Source: Paenibacillus glycanilyticus
GTDB taxonomy: Bacteria; Bacillota; Bacilli; Paenibacillales; Paenibacillaceae
Reading direction: 5' to 3'
DNA: 64,000 bases
Assembly (NCBI RefSeq): GCF_030161375.1
Contig: NZ_BSSQ01000001.1
Coordinates: 186,001-250,000, forward strand
The notes under the pieces were generated by a model. The model worked only from the letters and a program-made list of their open reading frames with translations. It ran no database searches and was not told the origin of the DNA. Position 1 is the stretch's first letter, and every line of letters starts with the position of its first letter. Shown here in pieces: positions 54,202 through 63,722 of the stretch. Made by a program: the position numbers and the translations under genes.

Positions 54202-55638
54202 ATGAATCAGGATGAAATCCGTGCACTGGAATATGCCATTGATGAAATTACTGAAATCGCACAAGGCTTTGGGCTCGACTTTTACCCGATGCGATATGAG
54301 ATTTGCCCGGCGGATATCATTTATACCTTTGGCGCATACGGCATGCCGACACGCTTCAGCCACTGGAGCTTCGGCAAGACGTTCAACAAAATGAAAATGC
54401 AATACGACTTCGGTCTAAGCAAAATATACGAGCTGGTCATTAACTCCAATCCGTGTTACGCCTTCCTGCTCCAAGGTAACTCGCTTATTCAGAATAAACT
54501 GATTGTCGCCCACGTCTTGGCCCACTGCGATTTCTTCAAGAACAATGCCCGCTTCAGCCAAACGAACCGCAATATGGTCGAGAGCATGTCCGCCACGGCC
54601 GACCGGATACATCAGTACGAGATGGATCACGGCACGGAAGCCGTTGAGAAGTTTATTGACGCGGTTCTTGCCATTCAGGAGCATGTGGATCCTACGATCA
54701 TTAAGCCTTACCAACTGGATAAAACCCGTTACATTGAGCTGCTGACGAAGGAGAAATCCCGTTCCACGAAGCAGACGGCGAAATCCGAATTCGAAGATTT
54801 GTGGTCACTGGAAGAAATCGAAGAGGCCCAAGGAGCGCCCGGAACGGCATCCAACCATTTCCCGCCGGAGCCGGAGAAAGATCTCGTCTGGTTCATCGAG
54901 GAATATTCGCCTAAGCTTGAGCCTTGGCAGCGGGATATTATGTCGATGCTGCGCGACGAGATGCTCTACTTCTGGCCGCAAATCGAGACCAAAATCATGA
55001 ACGAAGGCTGGGCTTCGTATTGGCATCAGCGCATTATTCGCGAGTTGCCGCTGACGAGCGAAGAGACGATTGAATTTGCCATGCTGAACTCTTCCGTTGT
55101 TGTGCCTTCTCGCCATAGCCTGAATCCTTATTATCTCGGCCTGAAGATCTTCGAAGATATCGAGAAGCGCTGGGATAAACCAACGAAGGAAGAGCAGGAA
55201 CGGTTCGGACGCGTGCCGGGCAAAGGCCGGGAAAAGATGTTCGAGGTTCGCGAATTCGACTCGGATATCTCCTTCCTCCGCAATTACTTAACGAAAAATT
55301 TGACGGATGAGCTGGATCTGTATGTCTTCGAGAAGAAAGGTCCAGAGTGGAAAATAACCGATAAATCATGGGAAAATATCCGCGAGCAGCTCGTCTATTC
55401 CAAGGTGAACGGCGGCTTCCCGAGCATCACCGTCACAGACGGCGACTTCAACCGGATCGGCGAGCTTTACCTGAAGCATAACTACGAAGGCACCGAGCTT
55501 GACTTGAAATATGTCGAGCGAACCCTTCCTTATGTCGTGCATTTATGGGGCAAAAACGTTCATCTTGAAACGATCGTCGAGGATAAAAAAATCGTGTTCA
55601 GCTGCGACGGGAAAAAGACGAGCCGGAAGTTTGTGTAG
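54202..55638 (+). CDS. spoVR: SpoVR-family protein
   Basis: A 478-residue cytoplasmic protein of the SpoVR family, involved in spore cortex formation and present also in non-spore-formers with unclear role. Family marks are [31 protein letters not shown] and [10 protein letters not shown], with [12 protein letters not shown] around 270. ATG at 54202 follows GGGGGGAT. It is a single gene with a strong terminator. Length fits the family. Confidence 0.95.
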   Translation: MNQDEIRALEYAIDEITEIAQGFGLDFYPMRYEICPADIIYTFGAYGMPTRFSHWSFGKTFNKMKMQYDFGLSKIYELVINSNPCYAFLLQGNSLIQNKLIVAHVLAHCDFFKNNARFSQTNRNMVESMSATADRIHQYEMDHGTEAVEKFIDAVLAIQEHVDPTIIKPYQLDKTRYIELLTKEKSRSTKQTAKSEFEDLWSLEEIEEAQGAPGTASNHFPPEPEKDLVWFIEEYSPKLEPWQRDIMSMLRDEMLYFWPQIETKIMNEGWASYWHQRIIRELPLTSEETIEFAMLNSSVVVPSRHSLNPYYLGLKIFEDIEKRWDKPTKEEQERFGRVPGKGREKMFEVREFDSDISFLRNYLTKNLTDELDLYVFEKKGPEWKITDKSWENIREQLVYSKVNGGFPSITVTDGDFNRIGELYLKHNYEGTELDLKYVERTLPYVVHLWGKNVHLETIVEDKKIVFSCDGKKTSRKFV

Positions 55639-55656
55639 CGCGCGCGAACGAGAACA

Positions 55657-55703
55657 AATAAAGACCGGGAACAGCAGCTTTTTGCTGCATCCCGGTCTTT
55701 ATT
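55657..55703. terminator. Bidirectional terminator, spoVR/MFS
   Basis: AATAAAGACCGGGA pairs with its complement, with an inner AGCAGC/GCTGC stem. It lies between converging genes. Confidence 0.88.
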
Positions 55704-56892
55704 ACGCTTCTAATTGCTTCTGAGGTTTATAACTCCGCAATATGAAGAAGGCTACCATCGCAACCGCTAAGCATACCCAATATACATCGCGAATGCCCAC
55801 AAACTGCGCAACAAGGCCGCCGCCCAAATTCCCCAGCAATCTCCCTAGAATGGATCCGTTGTAATACATCGTTGAAGACATTCCCGGCGAGTTTGGCAGC
55901 AGCTCCGTGAAGTAACCCAATCCATTTCCCATAACAATGGCTACAAACACCGCTTGTAGAATCTGGGCCACGATTAGCTGCCAAGCATCCGTAGAGACGA
56001 TCAGAACGATGTTGTACAGAATTGAAATAAAGCAAGCACTGATCATAAGCGAATGGTTAGATAGCTTTTTACCCAATGCCCCGAGCACAAACATAATTGG
56101 AATCTCCAAACCGGCACATATACTAACGACAAGTCCAACGTCTGTATGAGTCCCGTGAAGTTCATTCACAATTAACAACGGAGTGATAATCCCATTTATC
56201 GCATTTACGGCCAGCAGAAAGATAATGGCAATCATTGGACTCCAAATCCGTTTTCGATTGATGGCCTGTTTTTCGATATCAACGGACTTCGTTTTTCGAA
56301 GAGCACTTCTATTTGGCAAAAAGATAAATACAATCGCCGACACCGTGATAAAAATAGCCGCCGTGCCCAAGAAGAGTCCTCTGTAGTTACCCCCTCCTAA
56401 AATAAGCGTACCAAACAAAGGTCCAATCAAGAATCCAAGCGATACTAATGAACGTAGAATAGACATCGCAAACGTCTTTTCTTCAGACTTGCTTTCGTTA
56501 GCCGACTCCTGGGCATAAGCATAAATTTGCGGCATCGCAGAAGCACCTAATCCACTGAAAAAACTAACCATAACGAGTAAAACCACATAATCATTAAACG
56601 CGGTATAAGAAAGGTAACCCAATGCGGACGAAATGGTTGCTATTATAATAATTCGTTTTCGATTCAATTTACGATCGGAGTACTTCCCAATTATGGAGTT
56701 GGCCAGAACTCCGCTTAGCGAACTCACTGCCGTGAATGCGCCGAAAGCTCCAGCACTCATCCCCAATTCCTCCGTGCAATAGAGCGCTAGATAAGGCATT
56801 GTAATCGAAATTCCTATACCGATCAGAAATACGCAAATAATAAACAAACGGTAGCCTTTTATTGAGAACAGGCTTTTTAATCGCGTGTACAT
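55702..56892 (-). CDS. MFS transporter, sugar-efflux type
   Basis: A 396-residue permease with 12 hydrophobic segments. IGISITMPYLALYCTEELGMSAG and SIIGKYSDRKLNRKRIIII (loop 2-3) are typical. It is closest in general appearance to sugar efflux transporters (SetA/SetB). Substrate not certain. ATG at 56892 follows GGAGG by 5 bases. Its codons are more AT-rich than those of spoVR. Single gene. Confidence 0.83.
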   Translation of the reverse strand: MYTRLKSLFSIKGYRLFIICVFLIGIGISITMPYLALYCTEELGMSAGAFGAFTAVSSLSGVLANSIIGKYSDRKLNRKRIIIIATISSALGYLSYTAFNDYVVLLVMVSFFSGLGASAMPQIYAYAQESANESKSEEKTFAMSILRSLVSLGFLIGPLFGTLILGGGNYRGLFLGTAAIFITVSAIVFIFLPNRSALRKTKSVDIEKQAINRKRIWSPMIAIIFLLAVNAINGIITPLLIVNELHGTHTDVGLVVSICAGLEIPIMFVLGALGKKLSNHSLMISACFISILYNIVLIVSTDAWQLIVAQILQAVFVAIVMGNGLGYFTELLPNSPGMSSTMYYNGSILGRLLGNLGGGLVAQFVGIRDVYWVCLAVAMVAFFILRSYKPQKQLEA

Positions 56893-57007
56893 ATGATCCT
56901 CCTATCATTATGGTCGCAGCAATCATTCCTTACTTCATTATTCCGAAAAATAAGCTAAACCGGTATCACGTTTCTCCTAGATCCTTGCCCAATCCTCTCA
57001 ATTTGGA

Positions 57008-57044
57008 ACAAAAAAAAACAGCCAGACATTAAGCTGGCTGCCGT
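57008..57044 (-). terminator. Terminator after the AraC gene
   Basis: On the minus strand CAGCCAG and CTGGCTG form a stem followed by eight Ts, just past the AraC stop. Confidence 0.8.
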
Positions 57045-57052
57045 TCATTCGT

Positions 57053-57946
57053 TTACGCTTTAAGCCGTTTGACATCCTGTCTGGGCGAAGCGCCATACAT
57101 TCTAGAATACTCGCGGCTGAATTGCGATGGACTTTCATAACCTACCCGAAATGCGACCTCCGAAGCATCGGCCGACTCCGATATCATCAACCGGCGAGCT
57201 TCCTGCAATCTAAGTTGTTTTTGAAATTGGATCGGACTCATCGCGGTGACTTCTTTAAATTGCCGATGTAACGAAGAGATGCTCATATTCGCTAATTCAG
57301 CAAGTTCTTCAATCCGCAGAGAATTGGAGAAATAATTGGTGATATGCTCGATCACTTCCTTGATTTGCTGGGTCGAGCTACCTTCAATCGCGATTTGTTC
57401 AAGAAGTCCTCCATGCTCTCCTCTTAAAACTCTATATAGAATTTCCCTAATGAATAACGGTGCAAGCATCGGAATATCTTGCGGTTCGTCCAATAAACAA
57501 ACTAACCTGACTATCACATCCATAAGGGGCGTTTCAATGCGACTGACGAACATGCCCCGTTTGGCATGGCTTCTTGACCCTACACCAATATCAGAATCGC
57601 GCAGAACTTCCAACACTTGTTTTGCCGTAAATTCAAGCTTGAAACCAAGATACGGCACATCCGGAGTTGCTTCAGTAACTTGAGAAGTAACAGGCAAGTG
57701 AACAGATGACACCAAGTAGTCTGTTGGGCTATATTTATACCGTTCTTCTCCAAGCCATACTTCCTTCGCTCCTTGAACCACCAAACATAAGGACGGCTTG
57801 TATACACCGGGTCTTGGCCCTGACGAATTTGCTTGGCGCATGAAGTACATAGACGGAATGGCGGTTTCATGAACACCGTCGGTTTGCGCGTATCGTTCTA
57901 TAATCTTGGCGAGTTTGCTCTGCTGTGCAGCGATTAATTCAGACAT
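57053..57946 (-). CDS. AraC-family regulator with AraC_N domain (YqhC-like)
   Basis: A 297-residue regulator. The N-terminal AraC_N domain has KPSLCLVVQGAKEVWLGEERY and SSVHLPVTSQV. The double helix-turn-helix (195-295) has LAELANMSISSLHRQFKEVT and VAFRVGYESPSQFSREYSRM. Relatives such as E. coli YqhC sense aldehydes and activate aldehyde reductases. ATG at 57946 has GGAGG 10 bases upstream. The divergent neighbour is an aldo/keto reductase, which fits that model. Confidence 0.9.
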   Translation of the reverse strand: MSELIAAQQSKLAKIIERYAQTDGVHETAIPSMYFMRQANSSGPRPGVYKPSLCLVVQGAKEVWLGEERYKYSPTDYLVSSVHLPVTSQVTEATPDVPYLGFKLEFTAKQVLEVLRDSDIGVGSRSHAKRGMFVSRIETPLMDVIVRLVCLLDEPQDIPMLAPLFIREILYRVLRGEHGGLLEQIAIEGSSTQQIKEVIEHITNYFSNSLRIEELAELANMSISSLHRQFKEVTAMSPIQFQKQLRLQEARRLMISESADASEVAFRVGYESPSQFSREYSRMYGASPRQDVKRLKA

Positions 57947-57997
57947 ATGGCAATGTCCTCCGTTATTTTATAAATCCAATTATAATGTAAACTCGCA

Positions 57998-58040
57998 TCC
58001 TAAATAAATGGCACTGAGAGGATTAGGCAATGATTTAGGA
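57998..58040. promoter_or_regulatory. Inverted repeat between AraC and aldo/keto reductase genes
   Basis: TCCTAAAT (57998-58005) and ATTTAGGA (58033-58040) are perfect inverted arms with 27 bases between. The position between two divergent genes makes it a candidate operator for the AraC protein. Confidence 0.35.
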
Positions 58041-58052
58041 CGATTGGGATAA

Positions 58053-58967
<915 letters not shown>

Positions 58968-58971
58968 TAAC

Positions 58972-59026
58972 AAAAACCGCAATCCTATCGGCCATTGCAA
59001 ATGGCACCGGATTGCGGTTTCTTTAT
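58972..59026. terminator. Bidirectional terminator
   Basis: AAACCGCAATCC pairs with its complement, with an inner GCCAT/ATGGC stem and TTTCTTT on the plus side. It serves the reductase gene and the converging spore-coat gene. Confidence 0.85.
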
Positions 59027-59028
59027 AG

Positions 59029-59808
59029 TTAAGCGTCCGTTCTGCCGTAACTTCTCGCGAATTGTTTCATCTTCTTATAAGCTTTGGGATTAAGCCATTT
59101 CATCGGATAAAACTGCGGATGATTGGAGTTGACCTCGATGACCCACAGCTTCTGATCCTGATCGTAGGCAAAATCAATGCCAAGCTCATGCATCCCTTTG
59201 CGTTTGCTGCTTAAATGTTTGGCAATCTTCAGCGATTTGGATTTCATGTCCGCCTTGCGCTTTGCGGTAGTTGCCGCCGACTTGCCTTGTTTTTTTCCGA
59301 GTTGCTCCATGGTATAAAGCTTTCCGCCTTGATAATAATTGGTGACGATTTTATTCCGAGCTGCGGCTTTCACCGAAAAACAGTTAACCGTCCATTCTCC
59401 TCCCGGCTTGCGCTGCACCATTACGCGAATGTCGTATGCCCGGCCGTTAACCTTGTCGAGAGCAATCCCTTTTTGGATGATCAGCTTTTTGTCCGACTTC
59501 TTCTTAATATAATCATAGACCTGCGAAGCCGAGTCTTTATGGCTGCTCAGCTGCTTCTTTTTGACGATATGTTTGACCGTATATCCGGAGCCGTCCAATT
59601 TCTTTACTTTGAAGATCCCCATGCCTAACGAGCCGGAATCCGGCTTCACATAAAGAGAAGAATGGCTGTCAAGCATCATTTCCATATTGTCTCTGCTGAA
59701 AGATACGGTATGAGGAACAAGCTGTTTCAGCGTATCATGTTCATTCAAATACTTGCATACTTTTAGCTTGCCGTAGATACTTTTGCTATTATACTTCTTG
59801 TCATACAT
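59029..59808 (-). CDS. YheC/YheD-family spore-coat-associated ATP-grasp protein
   Basis: A 259-residue protein. The ATP-grasp core is visible in YVKPDSGSLGMGIFKV, LIIQKGIAL, RAYDIRVMVQRK, LGIDFAYDQDQKLWVIEVNSNHPQF. In Bacillus the YheC/YheD proteins associate with the spore coat. ATG at 59808 has GGAGGG 8 bases before; the longer frame to 59898 overlaps the terminator. It is downstream of the NlpC/P60 gene but separated by a terminator, so it probably has its own promoter. Confidence 0.85.
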   Translation of the reverse strand: MYDKKYNSKSIYGKLKVCKYLNEHDTLKQLVPHTVSFSRDNMEMMLDSHSSLYVKPDSGSLGMGIFKVKKLDGSGYTVKHIVKKKQLSSHKDSASQVYDYIKKKSDKKLIIQKGIALDKVNGRAYDIRVMVQRKPGGEWTVNCFSVKAAARNKIVTNYYQGGKLYTMEQLGKKQGKSAATTAKRKADMKSKSLKIAKHLSSKRKGMHELGIDFAYDQDQKLWVIEVNSNHPQFYPMKWLNPKAYKKMKQFARSYGRTDA

Positions 59809-59895
59809 TCTCTTCACCCTCCACTGCCAGTGTATGAGACTTGCATCTCTATCACTTGTGCGGAAGTGGATAGGCCACCATACAACTGCAGCAAG

Positions 59896-60115
59896 CAAAA
59901 AAAAAAGACTGCTCCCGCATTGGCATCGGAGAGCAGCCTTTCTTATGGAATTTAGCCTGTTTTCCCTTACGTCCGCTCTTTATCGAGCGCCCCATTCGAA
60001 CTGTTGGCTCACTCGTCTTCGCCCTTTGTCCAAGTTGCCCTTCCCAAAGCACCAGGTTAACGCGAAATGGAACGTCGTGATGCCCAACTAGTTGAATGCG
60101 GGTTCCCACCCAACC
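59896..60115 (-). ncRNA. Candidate structured small RNA ending in a terminator
   Basis: The 314-base gap between the NlpC/P60 gene and the ATP-grasp gene has no gene. On the minus strand it reads as a series of hairpins: GUUG/CAAC around GGGUGGGAACCC, GCAUCA/UGGUGC, CUUUG/CAAAG and CGCUC/GAGCG. A terminator (GGCTGCTC/GAGCAGTC plus ten Ts, 59896-59940) ends it, 180 bases after the NlpC stop. The length and ending suit a small RNA (about 200 bases, 6S-like in size) or a leader. I cannot name a family. Confidence 0.3.
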
Positions 60116-60122
60116 TTAGGCT

Positions 60123-61157
60123 CTATTCCGTAATGGTTTTCGTATACGTACTGCTTGTTGTAATATAAGCGGTTTTACCGTTTACTTTCACTTGGTACCA
60201 GTAGCTGTTGGCCTTTTTGACCAACTCGGCTTTTTGGCCCAGCTCGAGTCTGCCAATCGTTGACGAACTTGAGCTCGCCGCAGCTTTCAGGCTGACCCAA
60301 CCTTTAACGGTTACCACATAAGTAGTCTTCTCCGTTGACGGATTCGACGGTTTCGGATCCGGCGTTGGCGTTGGCGTTACCGTACCTCCGGAATTGCCTC
60401 CAGTGGATGGACCGTTCCAAGCCGGCACAGCCTTTTGAGGCGGTAGCACATACGATTGCGGAATCGTAGGAGCCTTTATCGTTTTCCCGGCCATACCGGT
60501 GAATCCGGCTGCAGGAACGACGCGGCGGGCTTCCTTGAAGTTCTCGCCCCACCAATATTCCCAGCCGTCAACGGTACCAAGCGCCGTCGGATTGCCGTCA
60601 GAACGTGTCCCAATAACGACCGGCTGGCCGTCTCGGTTGGTCCCCATATAGATCGCCACATGCATAATATGATCGGTTTCCTGCCACGTCAGAATATCGC
60701 CTAACTTCAGATTCTCGATACCCGTCAGCTTCCATTTGCCGTTTACTTTTTGCTTGCCGACACCAGCCACCTTGGTGCCAACCGTATTATATTTCGCGGA
60801 TGTGCCGGTTATATCGAAGCCGAAATCACCAAATACAAACCGTGCAAAGCCCGAGCAGTCCTCGTAACCGTATTTGCCGTAAGCATCATTTCCGCTGCCG
60901 TAAACCATATACCCGTTTTCCATATACCAGATTGCCCGTTCAACAATTTGATAAGCGAGAGTGCCCGATTGACTGCTGTACTTCGAGCGGAAGTCAGCGA
61001 CATTGTAGAGCTCGTCCTTCACATAGCTATCAGCGTTTATGTATTGATTGTACTTCTTTACAGCGCTGGCCGTCGTCCAAGTTGTGCTGGCGTTTGCGAT
61101 CCCGGCGGTACCTAGTAAAGAGCCTATAATAGCGAGGCTAAGTAGTTGCTTTTTCAT
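60123..61157 (-). CDS. Secreted NlpC/P60 cell-wall hydrolase with SH3 domain
   Basis: A 344-residue peptidoglycan hydrolase. A signal peptide (residues 1-24) precedes the NlpC/P60-like domain, with the nucleophile C101 in EDCSGFARF and H166 in DHIMHVAIYMG. A Pro/Thr/Gly linker (about 235-275) leads to the SH3b domain (280-344), which binds the wall. ATG at 61157 has GGGAGGG 10 bases before. The catalytic domain is an unusually long, atypical variant. Single gene. Confidence 0.88.
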   Translation of the reverse strand: MKKQLLSLAIIGSLLGTAGIANASTTWTTASAVKKYNQYINADSYVKDELYNVADFRSKYSSQSGTLAYQIVERAIWYMENGYMVYGSGNDAYGKYGYEDCSGFARFVFGDFGFDITGTSAKYNTVGTKVAGVGKQKVNGKWKLTGIENLKLGDILTWQETDHIMHVAIYMGTNRDGQPVVIGTRSDGNPTALGTVDGWEYWWGENFKEARRVVPAAGFTGMAGKTIKAPTIPQSYVLPPQKAVPAWNGPSTGGNSGGTVTPTPTPDPKPSNPSTEKTTYVVTVKGWVSLKAAASSSSSTIGRLELGQKAELVKKANSYWYQVKVNGKTAYITTSSTYTKTITE

Positions 61158-61557
61158 GTTTATACATCCCTCCCACACCTATTAAAATATGATTCCAGCA
61201 GTATCCGCAATGACCAAAAAATTCCTCCATAGATAAACAGGCCCAATCTTATAACCTTCTCATTTTCTATCTATTTCCAATATTTTTTATTCGTTAACTT
61301 GTATGAAACACACGTTCAAAGTCAATCCAGGACTGGGATGGAGCGTTTACCGAGCATCAAGGTTTTAGGTATTTCACCTCAATTTACGTGGATACAATTT
61401 CCACTAAAATCATTTCCTCAGTTGGTAAAGATGAGAAAAAATTTAGGAAAAAGGGCCCAATAAAGCGTGATACCGGTTTATAGCAATTCCCCTCTATCTT
61501 TACTATAATTTTAATAATACGTACAACTTGAGAATCAGGACATCCGGGGTGATACCA
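61158..61557. other. 400-base AT-rich gap
   Basis: Divergent leader between the NlpC gene and the small gene at 61558. It is AT-rich. TATAAT at 61503-61508 could be a -10 box for the small gene, but I see no good -35 box. No riboswitch or gene was recognised; a c-di-AMP riboswitch, often found before such hydrolases, was looked for and not seen. Confidence 0.4.
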
Positions 61558-61734
61558 TTGCCGCAAAATAAATTTACCGGCTATAGGGTTATGTTTAACG
61601 TAGGATCAAGGTTTATGGTTCATGTTTACATGAAAGAGGAGTATTACGAACAGTGGCGGCTTACGAGGGATCAGCGAATTAAGGATGTTGTCATTGAAGA
61701 GGTTGAGGTCGAACTTGATTATTTTTTGGGTTAA
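61558..61734 (+). CDS. Small hypothetical protein, 58 residues
   Basis: From TTG at 61558 (GGGGTGAT upstream) the product starts PQNKFTGYRVMFNVGSRFMV and ends in an acidic stretch (VVIEEVEVELDYFLG). It has good codon use and is followed by a strong terminator. I do not recognise a family. The frame is open upstream to 61528, but without a binding site. Confidence 0.6.
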   Translation: MPQNKFTGYRVMFNVGSRFMVHVYMKEEYYEQWRLTRDQRIKDVVIEEVEVELDYFLG

Positions 61735-61743
61735 AAATAAACA

Positions 61744-61800
61744 AAGGCTGCTGTCAAAGATTCAACAGCGATCGCTGAATCTTTGACAGCAGCCTTATTT
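61744..61800. terminator. Strong bidirectional terminator
   Basis: A 21-base-pair stem (61744-61764 with 61776-61796, starting AAGGCTGCTGTCAAAG) with an 11-base loop that can itself pair. It lies between the small gene and the transglutaminase gene and ends both. Confidence 0.92.
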
Positions 61801-61809
61801 AGTTTCGCT

Positions 61810-62697
61810 TCAATCCTCAATCTTCCGTACATCGACCGTTACCTTCAGCCGTTGCTCGCCGTTGCCGCGGTAAACGCCTTTGACCGGCACAATATCCTTG
61901 TAGTCCCGTCCATGGCCCAACTTGACATATCGCTCGCCAACCGGCGCTTCGTTGGTCGGGTCAAAGCTGCACCAGCCTAGCTGGGGTACATAGGCTTCTA
62001 CCCAAGCATGCGAAGCTTGCTCGAAGTCGGCGCTGCCGCCAGTCAGATCGCCTACGAAATGATAACCGCTCACGTATCGGGCCGGAATATGACGCACGCG
62101 GGAGCAAGCAATCATCAAGTGGGCGAAATCCTGGCAAACTCCGCGCTTGCGTTCGATCATGTCGCTGGCTTTTGTCGTCACCGTTGTTGCTTCCGGGTCA
62201 TAAATAAACTCGGTACGGATCTTGCTTGATAACGAAATGAGCCAGCCAAGCACGCTGATCGCCTCGTCTTCCTTCTGCTCCACGGTATTCGCATATTGCT
62301 CCACTTCGGGCGTAATATTCGTATAGGCCGTTGGCAGCAAAAACTCCGCAAACCGGTTAGCCGCTTCCTCACTCTCGAGCCACGCCCACGCTTCCCTGGC
62401 AAGCTTGCCGTTTAGAAGCGCGGCTTGCTCTTCCGGACTAGGCGCATGTCTGGTGACCACGGTCATTTGAGTCCGGATCGTAAGCCGCTTATGCGACGGG
62501 TTAACCGAGAAGGAGTGGACCCGGTTGCCGAAATAGTCCTCATAACTGAAGAGGGACGCGTTCGGCTCAATAAAGATGGCCTGCTGATAGCAGGATTGCC
62601 GTTCATTTGTACTTGGGGTCAGCCGGATTTCATTGACACTGTCCGTAGCTGCCTCCTCGTAATCGTATTGCGTCACGTGGGATATATTCAGCTTCAT
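61810..62697 (-). CDS. Transglutaminase-like protein
   Basis: A 295-residue protein with a bacterial transglutaminase N-terminal region (ISHVTQYDYEEAATDSVNEIRLTPS) and a core with the catalytic triad. C is in KRGVCQDFAHLMI, H in SHAWVEAYVPQLGW and D in FDPTNEAP. The start ATG at 62697 overlaps the alpha-E stop (ATGA). It is the third gene of a cluster with an alpha-E protein and a permuted ATP-grasp, which is commonly found together and is thought to modify peptides or proteins. Confidence 0.9.
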   Translation of the reverse strand: MKLNISHVTQYDYEEAATDSVNEIRLTPSTNERQSCYQQAIFIEPNASLFSYEDYFGNRVHSFSVNPSHKRLTIRTQMTVVTRHAPSPEEQAALLNGKLAREAWAWLESEEAANRFAEFLLPTAYTNITPEVEQYANTVEQKEDEAISVLGWLISLSSKIRTEFIYDPEATTVTTKASDMIERKRGVCQDFAHLMIACSRVRHIPARYVSGYHFVGDLTGGSADFEQASHAWVEAYVPQLGWCSFDPTNEAPVGERYVKLGHGRDYKDIVPVKGVYRGNGEQRLKVTVDVRKIED

Positions 62698-63689
62698 GCG
62701 CTTGCCTCCCCCATCCGAAAAAAGGTCTTGGCGAAAGAATGGCCAAGCATCTGGCACGACTCCAGCAAATGTCCGATAATGGACCCGTTCCGGTCAACAA
62801 TCATATCCTCATGCTCAAGACATGCCAGATCCGCTTTCACTTTGGCCACTTGACGGATCACGCGATCATGGGCCATCCGGAGCTGTTTATCCGAAAGTTC
62901 AATCTGCTTCATATGCTCGTCGAGGGCGTGGAAGGAGAAATGGACCGAACGCGGGAAAGATTGGTTCAGTATGACGAACTCCACAATAGCTTCCACCGAC
63001 ATGCCGTCGGCATAATAACGGCGGAAGGATTGATGGCCGCTTAACGACTTCAATACAGCCTGCAAATAAGGATACGCTCCCGCATTGTTCCAGCCGTCTC
63101 CAACAGCGGCATTACCAACTGCTTTTATAATCCGAAGGGTATTCTCCGAACGCTCCAGGAACCGTCCGCATTCGATGAAATGCCATTCATTCTCGCGCGG
63201 CATCACCGATTGGCAGAACCCCTGGAACAATGCCGTCCATTCCCTGATTCGTCCATAAAACAGATGCGGCGATTCTTTCATTAAATCTTCCGGCTGTTTC
63301 TCGCGCAGCCATAAATAAAACGAATTGATGGTGTCCCAAAGCTCGCTTGGAACCTTCTCGCGCAGCGTGCGCAGATTGCCTCGCGCATGACTGATGCAAG
63401 AAACGAGCGAATTGGCATTATCCCGGTCTAACGTAATGTAATGAAGTACGTCTTGCTCCGTGTAGCTGCCGTATTGCTGCTCATAGGAACCTCGGCTGCC
63501 AAGCGCGTCTACAATTCGAGTCCACTTGCAAGGCACTTCACTCATTTCGCCGTCTTGACCGCAAGCCTCAACGCCTAATTCATCTTCTGCCTGAAGGTGA
63601 TAATGGACATCAATTAATCTCGCATGGTTCTCCGCCCGTTCCATATAGCGGCCGATCCAAAACAACGCTTCAGCGTTTCGGTTAAGCAC
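62694..63689 (-). CDS. Alpha-E domain protein
   Basis: A 331-residue all-helical protein of the alpha-E (DUF403) family, starting LNRNAEALFWIGRYMERAENHARLIDV, with ARGNLRTLREKVPSELWDTIN and SFPRSVHFSF. These proteins always lie beside circularly permuted ATP-grasp genes and are thought to be their partners. GTG at 63689 follows GGAGG by 7 bases. It overlaps the transglutaminase gene by 4 bases. Confidence 0.93.
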   Translation of the reverse strand: MLNRNAEALFWIGRYMERAENHARLIDVHYHLQAEDELGVEACGQDGEMSEVPCKWTRIVDALGSRGSYEQQYGSYTEQDVLHYITLDRDNANSLVSCISHARGNLRTLREKVPSELWDTINSFYLWLREKQPEDLMKESPHLFYGRIREWTALFQGFCQSVMPRENEWHFIECGRFLERSENTLRIIKAVGNAAVGDGWNNAGAYPYLQAVLKSLSGHQSFRRYYADGMSVEAIVEFVILNQSFPRSVHFSFHALDEHMKQIELSDKQLRMAHDRVIRQVAKVKADLACLEHEDMIVDRNGSIIGHLLESCQMLGHSFAKTFFRMGEASA

Positions 63690-63722
63690 AGCGATACCTC
63701 CATTTCTTGTTCAACAATCTTA

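Noticed and set aside
59940-60122. T-box leader on the minus strand (GGGUGGGAACCC)
   Set aside because: The T-box antiterminator must overlap the terminator. Here the motif is about 170 bases before it and has extra bases in the core.
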